From NCBI GenBank assembly GCA_937950315.1, contig CALFDU010000013.1:29728-93727 (forward strand): a DNA stretch of 64,000 bases, given 5' to 3'. The notes under the pieces are model-generated. The model did not search any database, had not been told where the DNA came from, and saw only the letters and a program-made list of their open reading frames with translations. Shown here piece by piece: positions 7,990-15,739 of the stretch (the first letter of the stretch is position 1; each line of letters opens with the position of its first letter). The translations under genes were made by a program, and so were the position numbers. This DNA is from an uncultured Saprospiraceae bacterium (GTDB lineage Bacteria; Bacteroidota; Bacteroidia; Chitinophagales; Saprospiraceae).

Positions 7990-10353
7990 TTATTGCTTGA
8001 TAATCTTTCTAGCAATTCCTGTTGTATTGTCTCCGCTTAATTGGATAAAATAGATTCCATCTATTAAGTCTTGTGTGTTGATGATGGTTTCTTGTCCAGT
8101 GATATCCCCTTGTAATAACAATTGACCTCTGGCATTTGTCACACTGTATCTAGTTATATTTTGATTTTCTACTGTCACCTTCACCAAGTCATTGAAAGGA
8201 TTCGGGCTGAAAGAAGCTTGGATATCCGTTAGGTCTTCATTAGAAAGCACTCCTTGAGAAACTAGGAATTTATCTACTCCTGCTTCTACCAAATGTCCAT
8301 TACTATCAAAATCTGACGTTTGGAAAGCTACGGTTACATTGCTCAAGTCCAAAGAATTAGGAACAGCTACTACTTCAGGAACCCATGCAGGTAATGATTC
8401 ATCATATACTGCTGCTTCTATTGTATTCACTCCGTCTGAAAAAATAACAGTCAATGCATCATCAGGATTACCTTGACCACCAGCATTTAAAAACCATCTT
8501 TCAAATGAAATTTCAGGATTGATCAATTCTGTTAGGTCCATTGGTAATGAAGTGAAAGTGGTTGTTCCACCATCAACATCATCGTTTCCAGCACCTCCGC
8601 CACCGTTACCAGTGATAAAAGCTATTTCACCAAATTCATCCGTCTCACTATCATTGCCTGGATTAGAATCACTTCCTGCAAACTGAGTTCCTACAGGTAC
8701 CTCTCTTACCCATATTCCCGTTTGAGCATCTCCAGTCACAGTCCAGCCTTGGTCTACTACAAAGTCGTCTTTGTAACCTACTTCCAATACAAATTCTATC
8801 CCTGTCTGTGTCGTAGGATCAAATGAAGCAATTGCTTCTTCTCTGTAACCCCATGCTCCAGCATAGATTATATAAGGTTCTTCAAATAAAGATATATCAA
8901 AGGTCCCATCAGCAGAAGAGTTGGCGATCACTTCTCCTGTTTCGGAGATTGCAACTACATTGGCTCCTTCAATTCCTGAACCATCAGTCGCTGTGATTAC
9001 GCTCCCTACAAACTGTACTGTAGGTCTTTGCTCAAGTTCAATGGTGATATCTGTAACAATTCCATTTTCAAGTTCAACTTCAACTTCTTTTGGGATGTAT
9101 CCAGCTGCCGTTGCGGTAACGGTGTAGTTTCCAGCTGTTGCCAACCCTGTTTTAAATCTTCCACTTGCATCTGTATTTGCAAATGCCATTTGATCAGCTA
9201 TAATATCAATTCTAGCCATATTGATAGCTGCGCCAGTTGCTTGGTCCACAACATTTCCTTCAAGGAAACAAGCTCTTTGTACTGTTGAAGAAAGTATATA
9301 TAGGCCAGAGTTAATATCAGAAGCGATGATCGTTCCTGATGGTAAGTAGGGATATACTCCCCAGCAACCACTAAATCCTCCATCATTTCCTAACCAGGTA
9401 TCGTAAGCTCCTACTTTTATCAAGTTGTCAGGTCTGGTAGCATCCGTGATAACTACACCATCTGTATACCATGAAGTGTACAAGAACCCATCACCGTAAT
9501 GTGTATTGTGAGGAATAACATTGTTGCCTGCCGTTTCCAAAGGTTGGAAAGCGTCAAGAAGTTGGATATCATTGGGGTCGGTAATGTCGTAAGAATCAAC
9601 AAATGCATTTGGTCTTTCATCTGTGGTAAATAAAAACTTACCATCATCAGATGGCCATGCATTGTGTGTGAAATTTGAAGTTGTATTCTGCATATGGGTT
9701 CTTACAGGATTACTTTTGTCTCCTTCTGCTACATAAATTGAAAAATGGCCTGCACCAATTTCTGAAGAGTAAATAGTATCTCCTTTTGCCACTACATCAT
9801 GGCTATAAAATTCATTGGTTGCTCCTACAAGAACTGGATTCAACGGATCTGTGTGGATATCTAAGATGGCAACACCACCAACACCCATATTGCAACCAGC
9901 TAAATAACACCACCCATCTTCTGCATCAACATATAAGTTGTGGCAAGTCTGAAGTTGCTCAGGACCGAATCCAACATCCAACATCGGTCTCCAAAATCTA
10001 TGTTCGATTACATCCGGTGCTCCAGTCATATCGATAATCAATAATCCATCAGTACCTACATCAGTAGTTACATACAGATAATTGTCATAATGTTTTATAT
10101 CTCTCCAAGTTGAAGACGACCCGCTAATCACAGCCCGTTCAATGGGATTGCTGTTATCTTCAAGAGAATAGATTCTGGTTGCTGTGGTAGTACCCATGAT
10201 AGCATACTCAGTTCCATTGTCATCAACATATCCCCAAATATCATTACCTGCTTCGCCAACTTGGACATTTGCAAGCAGCTCTAAATTTAAATTTGGTTGA
10301 GAAAAGGCAGTAAAGCCTAGGGCAATAAATGCGATTATTAATCGAAATTTCAT
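7990..10353 (-). CDS. Choice-of-anchor B family secreted protein with T9SS type A tail (paralog)
   Basis: A 787-residue paralog of the preceding entry with the same architecture. It has a signal peptide (about 1-18, ending F-T-A-F-S-Q), LVIVD-type propeller repeats to about residue 360 with the same landmarks (D-I-W-G-Y, T-W-R-D-I-K, H-N-L-Y-V-D, T-T-D-E-R-P-N-A), and two carboxypeptidase-regulatory-like domains. A Gly/Asp/Asn-rich stretch near 600 (G-N-G-G-G-G-A-G-N-D-D) is absent from the paralog and may bind Ca2+. The C-terminus is a T9SS type A sorting domain (P-N-P-F-N-D ... I-Y-F-I-Q-L-S ... I-I-K-Q). The conserved N-terminal propellers and more divergent middles suggest duplication followed by specialisation. 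The protein should be cell-surface or released; its ligand is unknown. Confidence 0.92.
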   Translation of the reverse strand: MKFRLIIAFIALGFTAFSQPNLNLELLANVQVGEAGNDIWGYVDDNGTEYAIMGTTTATRIYSLEDNSNPIERAVISGSSSTWRDIKHYDNYLYVTTDVGTDGLLIIDMTGAPDVIEHRFWRPMLDVGFGPEQLQTCHNLYVDAEDGWCYLAGCNMGVGGVAILDIHTDPLNPVLVGATNEFYSHDVVAKGDTIYSSEIGAGHFSIYVAEGDKSNPVRTHMQNTTSNFTHNAWPSDDGKFLFTTDERPNAFVDSYDITDPNDIQLLDAFQPLETAGNNVIPHNTHYGDGFLYTSWYTDGVVITDATRPDNLIKVGAYDTWLGNDGGFSGCWGVYPYLPSGTIIASDINSGLYILSSTVQRACFLEGNVVDQATGAAINMARIDIIADQMAFANTDASGRFKTGLATAGNYTVTATAAGYIPKEVEVELENGIVTDITIELEQRPTVQFVGSVITATDGSGIEGANVVAISETGEVIANSSADGTFDISLFEEPYIIYAGAWGYREEAIASFDPTTQTGIEFVLEVGYKDDFVVDQGWTVTGDAQTGIWVREVPVGTQFAGSDSNPGNDSETDEFGEIAFITGNGGGGAGNDDVDGGTTTFTSLPMDLTELINPEISFERWFLNAGGQGNPDDALTVIFSDGVNTIEAAVYDESLPAWVPEVVAVPNSLDLSNVTVAFQTSDFDSNGHLVEAGVDKFLVSQGVLSNEDLTDIQASFSPNPFNDLVKVTVENQNITRYSVTNARGQLLLQGDITGQETIINTQDLIDGIYFIQLSGDNTTGIARKIIKQ

Positions 10354-10969
10354 TCGTTTTTTAATTTGCTTAGTTAATAGTGATCCAAAGATAAAGGATT
10401 ACTTTGTTTCTCTAGCAAATGCTGGTCTCATAAAAAGGGTATTTGGTCGTTTTGTCCTGTGCAAAGTGGGTAAATAGAGGCGGATTTCTCCTTAAGTATT
10501 AAAGACGACTTAAATTCAGATTTTTATTGGCTTCAAGATTGCCAAGATTTCCGCCTGCTTATCCATTCTCAGGGCCCAATTTCAACATTTGTCCATACAA
10601 TCCTGTGTTGATCTTTGATAAATGTATAAGGGTGTTTTTCAACTAAGGTCGATAGTATTGTTGTAAGATTTGTATGTGCAGACTTTCGTCAAATATTTCC
10701 TTACGGCTGTATGAATTACATAAGCTGTATTTACAAAGCGAAACTGAAACTTTCTTAATCCTTGGTCTGTGGTGCCTCGTGTACTTTTGTGCATTTGTCA
10801 TGTTTGCTTCCGCAAATGTTGGAACTCTTGCCAATGGATTGCTTTCTGCCTCAGAGATGACTGTAGGGTGAAAATAAGGTGACTCGTGAGTAACTGAGAA
10901 AAGATGAGTCTAAGAAAAAGGAGGTGGATGAAAAAAAAGGCCCAACCAAAGTCGAGCCTTTTTAAAATT
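10354..10969 (+). other. 616-base stretch without a convincing gene
   Basis: This lies between the start of the 7990-10353 gene and the terminator of the small exported protein gene. Two overlapping antisense ORFs of 63-65 codons cover 10643-10871, but neither has a recognisable domain or start context. I see a 7-bp inverted repeat (10478-10484 with 10550-10556), and short dyads around 10795-10825 that include a TTTGC/GCAAA hairpin. The part next to 10353 should hold the promoter of the minus-strand gene. The rest could be an unrecognised small RNA or a decayed gene. Confidence 0.4.
10934..10963 (-). terminator. Terminator after the 118-aa exported protein
   Basis: An 8-bp stem (10934-10941 with 10956-10963) has a 14-base loop and is flanked by A/T runs that give a U-tract on the minus strand. 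It lies just past the stop at 10970. Confidence 0.75.
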
Positions 10970-11326
10970 TTATCTTCTTTCCATCGAGACTGGAATTAAG
11001 AATAACTTATTTTTTTCAACGCCCATGGTTTTTACTTCTTGATAGTTTAACCTTGACTTGATCTGAGATTCAAAATTCGGGTCACTTACATCAAGTACTA
11101 CGATTTCATTGTCATTATTTACGATAAATTCAATGTGCATTCTTTGTGTGTCGTAAGGCATGGATGTAAGGTCGATGTCTGATATTAAGCTACTGATCTG
11201 AGTAGCCAATGTTTGATTTTTGCTCGGGGAAGTAGTAGGCGATGTACTTGGTCCGTGAGCGAAAGCAGTAAGGCCAGAGAACAAAACAAAAAGAGTCGAT
11301 AAGAAAAATATTTTTGACGTTTTCAT
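10970..11326 (-). CDS. Small exported protein, 118 aa, function unknown
   Basis: The N-terminus is a clean signal peptide (basic M-K-T-S-K, hydrophobic core, cleavage near A-F-A-H at about residue 24). A Ser/Thr/Pro linker follows, then a compact domain of about 80 residues with alternating strands (H-I-E-F-I-V-N-N-D-N-E-I-V-V-L-D-V) ending in a basic C-terminus. The pattern 'strand - Asn/Asp turn - strand - short helix' resembles small periplasmic proteins of Bacteroidota with a TonB-C-like half fold, but I cannot name a family. It has its own terminator and about 360 bases of upstream non-coding DNA, so it is probably monocistronic. There are no cysteines, so it is not a lipoprotein. Confidence 0.75.
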   Translation of the reverse strand: MKTSKIFFLSTLFVLFSGLTAFAHGPSTSPTTSPSKNQTLATQISSLISDIDLTSMPYDTQRMHIEFIVNNDNEIVVLDVSDPNFESQIKSRLNYQEVKTMGVEKNKLFLIPVSMERR

Positions 11327-11686
11327 TAGAAGTATTTTTTGAAATTAATAATTGTTTGAAATTAAATTTTGTAATTGTCTGGCCAGATCAAATACAACCT
11401 TAATACGAATCAATCATCTCGTTTGTTACACGACTATCGAAATAAATTTTTACTGTGGGGTAGAACCAAAGAACGCTATCATGATAAATAATGCATGACT
11501 TAAGACTAATGAAAGTCTTTACAGGATGAACAACATTTTTTTAAATTTTTTAAAAAAATTAGCAAGGACGTGAATTGGTTTACACGTCCGTTTCTCCAGT
11601 ATGACGAATGGATGGAGTGAAACAATTGTATTTAGAAACTTTTTGGGTTTTTTAAACCATCAATTCACGTTAAAGTATAAACTTTT
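11327..11686 (+). other. 360-base intergenic region
   Basis: It holds the upstream region of the minus-strand gene starting at 11326, an A/T-rich tract at about 11536-11560 and the hairpin listed at 11566-11589. No supported gene is seen; the plus-strand ORF from 11601 is antisense to the thioesterase gene. Confidence 0.5.
11566..11589 (-). terminator. Probable terminator downstream of the thioesterase gene
   Basis: A 7-bp stem (11566-11572 with 11583-11589) has a 10-base loop. On the minus strand a T-rich stretch begins a few bases later. The offset makes it a weaker candidate than the others in this window. It lies about 100 bases past the stop at 11687. Confidence 0.5.
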
Positions 11687-12112
11687 CTACTTCCTGGTGA
11701 TGAGCATGGTGGTCAATCTAGATCTGCAGAGAAGCACTTGGTCTTCATTGGTGATATCAATTTGCCATACTTGGATGGTTCTTCCTATCTTTACTGGAGT
11801 TACTTTTCCATACACCCAGCCAGATGTTGCTGACTTGATGTGGTTTGCATTGATTTCTAAACCCACAATGGATTGAGAAAGTGGATCGTCCAGCATCACA
11901 AATGAAGCAATGCTACCAAGCGTCTCAGCCAAGGCTGCAGATGCTCCTCCGTGTAATAAGCCCATGGGTTGTTTGGTCCTGTGATCAACAGGCATTTTTG
12001 CAATCAAGTAGTCGTCTCCGACTTCTGTGAATTCAATACCTAAATGATCAACCATGGTGTTTGTGTTGATTTGCTTGATTACGTCAAGAGAAGGCTTTGT
12101 TTTCCAGATCAT
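11687..12112 (-). CDS. Hotdog-fold acyl-CoA thioesterase (PaaI/YdiI-like)
   Basis: A 141-residue single-domain hotdog protein, the usual length for the family. The motif H-G-G at 54-56 followed by L-A-E at 61-63 is the active-site signature of the YdiI/EntH/PaaI group, with Glu63 as the likely catalytic carboxylate. These cytoplasmic enzymes hydrolyse aryl- or acyl-CoA thioesters; in some bacteria they act in menaquinone synthesis on DHNA-CoA, but the substrate is not readable here. The ATG overlaps the TGA of the upstream repeat-protein gene (ATGA), implying translational coupling. That is odd, since the partner is a large secreted protein. Confidence 0.88.
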   Translation of the reverse strand: MIWKTKPSLDVIKQINTNTMVDHLGIEFTEVGDDYLIAKMPVDHRTKQPMGLLHGGASAALAETLGSIASFVMLDDPLSQSIVGLEINANHIKSATSGWVYGKVTPVKIGRTIQVWQIDITNEDQVLLCRSRLTTMLITRK

Positions 12113-15100
12113 TTAAATATAGGTAGTTTGATGGTGTGTATTTGATCATTGACCATCATGCTTAGAAAATATATTCCGTTCTGTTGGATATTTGGAGTCA
12201 ATTCAATCAATGACTGATTGTTTGGTGAATGCTGTCCGTATACATATTTGCCTTCAAGGCTAAAAATCTTAAACTGGCTGATCTGTAATAAATCGGGATT
12301 GTCAAGGATCACCATTTCATCTTGGTATCTCGCTGTAATGTTGTAATTGATGATCGCGTCATTTGTACTCACTGTCATGCAATCTACCGTTCCAAATTCT
12401 ACCACCGCAGAACAGTTCTCAAATTCTAAATCGGTCACCACAAATTCATAAAAGGTAGTTCCATCCGCGTCGAGAGGACCTAAGGTATAGCTGTCTTGGC
12501 CATAGCCAAATGCACCGTAGTTTTCATCGTTACCAGTAATTTCAAAAAACTGAGTGGTTTGGTTTTGGATATTAAAACTTATGCTCACAAAAAAGACTTG
12601 ATCGCTGCTATCACAGGAAATGATTTCCGCTTCAAGATCGGAAATCATACATGCATCCGGATCACAACAAATCGCTTCTTCAAATTCATAGAAGTTGCTA
12701 CAATTAGGGTCGCCTTCATCGATGACAATAAATTCTAGTATTGTTTCACAGTCTGCCATGATTGGTCCTACCGTATAGAAATCTTCACCGTATTCAAATA
12801 TGCCATAGGAAATTCCGTTTCCTACCAATTCAAATCCATCAGGACTTCCATTTTCGTACTCAAATGTAACGTCGACCATGAAGGTGCCATCTTCTGCGCA
12901 CTCATCTGCCTCCGCAAGAACTTCTCCAATGAAGCATTCTTCGGAATCCGCACAATCAAGTGCTTCAAATTCTATGATTTGACAACAATCGGGATTGTCG
13001 TTGATACATATGGTCAATACGTCAACTTCATTTCCAGATGTGGGATAAACAATTTCAATGGGTAGATCTTCTAATGCATGGAAAGCAATCACTTCATTGT
13101 CGACGATGACGTCAAAAAAGTCATTGGTTGCACCCACATATTCAAAGTCTAGGTCAATAAAATAATTTCCATTTTCTTCACATTCTATGGGATCAACTTG
13201 TAACTCACTGATCGCACAGTCAGGAATGGCACAGCAGATAGGCCCAATAAAAAGAAAGTTGCTAGTGCAATCTTGGTTTTCATTATCGATCACTATTAAT
13301 TCATACACTGTCTGACAATCTCCCACAAAAGGCCCCACTGTATAAAAGGTTTCCCCATATTCAAAGCTGCCATAATTGTTCCCATCGCCAAAAACAGTGA
13401 AAGTTGCAGACGCTGGATTTTCTACATTGAATTCCAAGTCAACAAAAAACATCCCATCGTCATTGCAGCTTTGCGGCTCAATGAAAAAATCACTTATGAT
13501 ACAATCGGGACTACAGATCGGACCTTGGAAAGCATTGCTGACGCAACAAGCTGGATTGTCGTTGTCACAAATGGTAAGAAGATACAGACCTATGTCATTT
13601 GCTGGAATACTGATGTCGGCTCCATTGGAAAGATCGGCATAAAGACCTGTATCTACAAGTTGGTTGTCTACAAATATATCATAGGAGTCATTGGTGACTG
13701 CATTGAAATTGAAATTGTAAGAAAATGTAAGCTCTTCGCTGTTGCATTCGATGTCATCTATTATCAGATTGGAAAGGATGCAAATAGAATCCATACAACA
13801 GATTGGTTCTGTAAATCCGTTTTCAGCTTGGCAATCAGGAAACTCTACATCTATCAATATAAATTCAAAAATAGTTTCACAGTCGCCTTCCAATGGCCCA
13901 AAGACATACCAATCTTCTCCATACTCAAAGGTGTCATACACAATGCCATTGCCTCTGACGATGAAGCCTTCGCTACCTTCTCCCTCTACATCAAATTGTA
14001 TGTACATGTCAAAAAGACCTTGACTATCACATTCGTGGGCTTCTATGAAGTAATTGCTAAAGATGCAAGGCAGCTCAGCACAATCTGGTCCTATAAATTC
14101 AAGAACCTCCGCACAACCATCATTGCCATTGTCACTGATGGTTATGATATCAAACTCTGCATCCCTTTCTGGAAAATTGCTTATGGTTATAGGTAAATCT
14201 GCATATTGAAAAGCACCTAAATATGTTGAACCTCCAAACACATCAAAGAATATAGATGTAGGCGATGTTACTTCAAAGTCCAATTCCAATGAATAGGTTC
14301 CGACGCCATCACAATCAAGTGGATTGATGGTGATATCAGAAAAAGAACATGGCGGGGTTTCTACACAGGTTATTAGATAATCGTCATAGAATCCACAATT
14401 GGGTTTGGCTACATGCGCCACTCCAAATGCTTGAAGAATGCTGTCGGGTTGCTGTCCTACGAAATTATAGAAAAATGTATCTGGAAATTCGAATACAAAT
14501 GATGTATCCACTGCTATGGAATCAACCAATATCTCAAATTGTTCGTTGTTGTTGCCCAGGTAGTTGAAATCTACGATGATTCCGGCAATTTCATCGTTTT
14601 CACAATAAGAAGTGACAGAAACATCATTAATGATGCATTGATCAGGGCAACACCATGGTCCAGGTTGCCAATAAAAGTCAGTACAATCAGGATTAGATTG
14701 GTCAATGACTGTTACCCCGATTCCAGTGGTGCAATCTCCAGTCAATGGCCCAATGGTATAAAAATCCTCCCCATACAAGAATGAACCTACGGGCACCTGA
14801 TTTACTCTAAGCTCAAAACTGGCACCTACGTTGGAACTGTTCTGGATAAACACATTGGCATATCTAGCCAAGCCATCGCAGAGTTGAAACTCGACATCGA
14901 CGATGTCAATCTCACACGCAATGATACATTCATCAAAAGGAAGTATCTGGGTTTCATCAAAACAGGTGAGGGTAGTATTGTCTATTGCAGCAAAATTATA
15001 GGTGGTACCATCATTGGAAAAAGGTCCGATTTCAATCGGAGAGGCCGAATAACTAAAAGATCCAAAAGTAGTCCCATTGCCTCCCAGCACGAATGTGGGA

Positions 15101-15276
15101 CCGACTCCCGTTCCGGAGACCGTGATTAAGGCATTGAACGTATTGTTTAGGTCATTGCATTGCACAACTTCAGCAGAGATTTCAACATTGCATTGCCCTT
15201 TGGCTGCCATTGAGCACAGGCAAAAAATAGCTATATATATATAGTTATGTATTAATCTGTAAGTCCTTAAGTCCAT
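12109..15276 (-). CDS. Secreted protein of ten ~95-aa Cys-containing repeats with T9SS type A tail
   Basis: The frame is open from a TTG at 15315. I choose the ATG at 15276 because it puts a signal peptide directly at the N-terminus, cleaving near A-A-K-G-Q-C, and gives 1055 residues. The mature chain is ten consecutive repeats of about 93-96 residues, each opening with Cys-hydrophobic-(I/S) and containing a second Cys about 13 residues later. From the fourth repeat two subtypes mostly alternate. One carries F-E-Y-G-E-D-F-Y-T-V-G-P and a D-C-x-T step. The other carries I-T-I-C-x-N-D-N-P-x-C-C. The last ~85 residues form a T9SS type A sorting domain (Q-N-G-I-Y-F-L-S). The protein is very acidic and Cys-rich. 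I do not recognise the repeat family; Ig-like beta-sandwiches with disulfides are a guess. Confidence 0.9.
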   Translation of the reverse strand: MDLRTYRLIHNYIYIAIFCLCSMAAKGQCNVEISAEVVQCNDLNNTFNALITVSGTGVGPTFVLGGNGTTFGSFSYSASPIEIGPFSNDGTTYNFAAIDNTTLTCFDETQILPFDECIIACEIDIVDVEFQLCDGLARYANVFIQNSSNVGASFELRVNQVPVGSFLYGEDFYTIGPLTGDCTTGIGVTVIDQSNPDCTDFYWQPGPWCCPDQCIINDVSVTSYCENDEIAGIIVDFNYLGNNNEQFEILVDSIAVDTSFVFEFPDTFFYNFVGQQPDSILQAFGVAHVAKPNCGFYDDYLITCVETPPCSFSDITINPLDCDGVGTYSLELDFEVTSPTSIFFDVFGGSTYLGAFQYADLPITISNFPERDAEFDIITISDNGNDGCAEVLEFIGPDCAELPCIFSNYFIEAHECDSQGLFDMYIQFDVEGEGSEGFIVRGNGIVYDTFEYGEDWYVFGPLEGDCETIFEFILIDVEFPDCQAENGFTEPICCMDSICILSNLIIDDIECNSEELTFSYNFNFNAVTNDSYDIFVDNQLVDTGLYADLSNGADISIPANDIGLYLLTICDNDNPACCVSNAFQGPICSPDCIISDFFIEPQSCNDDGMFFVDLEFNVENPASATFTVFGDGNNYGSFEYGETFYTVGPFVGDCQTVYELIVIDNENQDCTSNFLFIGPICCAIPDCAISELQVDPIECEENGNYFIDLDFEYVGATNDFFDVIVDNEVIAFHALEDLPIEIVYPTSGNEVDVLTICINDNPDCCQIIEFEALDCADSEECFIGEVLAEADECAEDGTFMVDVTFEYENGSPDGFELVGNGISYGIFEYGEDFYTVGPIMADCETILEFIVIDEGDPNCSNFYEFEEAICCDPDACMISDLEAEIISCDSSDQVFFVSISFNIQNQTTQFFEITGNDENYGAFGYGQDSYTLGPLDADGTTFYEFVVTDLEFENCSAVVEFGTVDCMTVSTNDAIINYNITARYQDEMVILDNPDLLQISQFKIFSLEGKYVYGQHSPNNQSLIELTPNIQQNGIYFLSMMVNDQIHTIKLPIFK

Positions 15277-15315
15277 GTTCAAGTATTTCCTAATGATTTT
15301 GATTGACTGAATCAA

Positions 15316-15739
15316 CCTATATAGTCCCTTACATTAAAAAATGTTGCTTCTAAACCATTGTAATTTTAACAATATGAATGATTCAATAGTGAATGTACAA
15401 CTAGAATTGTATTAATCCCACCTCATTTGAAATTGCTTTTCCTCCAAGTCTAGAATTATTGCCTCAAACCTTACAAATTCTTCGCATCGAGGCAATTAAA
15501 TTAAAATTTGACCAAAAAAAAGTTAAAAAAGGCTGCAATGAAATTATACATAAAGTCTTGTAAATCAATTATTTATCTATTAAAAAATATCACAATACGT
15601 TACATATTACGATAGATTGTAATATGAAAGGTGTTTTGGAATAGAACTTGGCAATAGTAGTGAAGCGAAGTAAAAGTGTGCCCAATAGTGGGTTATAGCA
15701 CTATTGAGCAAAATCGAATTTATCTAAAACCCAAAAGTC
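15316..15739 (+). other. Divergent intergenic region, 424 bases
   Basis: A very A/T-rich region between two divergent genes for large secreted proteins. It must contain both promoters, but I cannot place either confidently. It contains A-runs near 15515-15530 and the perfect dyad listed at 15683-15706. Confidence 0.5.
15683..15706 (+). promoter_or_regulatory. Perfect 8-bp inverted repeat in the leader of the 1960-aa protein gene
   Basis: The half-sites CAATAGTG (15683-15690) and CACTATTG (15699-15706) are exact reverse complements around an 8-base spacer, ending 33 bases before the GTG start. It could be an operator for a dimeric regulator or an mRNA hairpin in the 5' leader. No T-run follows, so it is not a terminator. 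Confidence 0.5.

Noticed and set aside
10643..10871. Two overlapping ORFs of 63-65 codons on opposite strands
   Set aside because: No recognisable domain, no start context, and they overlap each other; retained only as part of the non-coding region note.
13471..14196. A 241-codon plus-strand ORF
   Set aside because: It lies antisense within the ten-repeat protein gene, shows no domain, and its composition is that of the complement of a repetitive acidic coding sequence.
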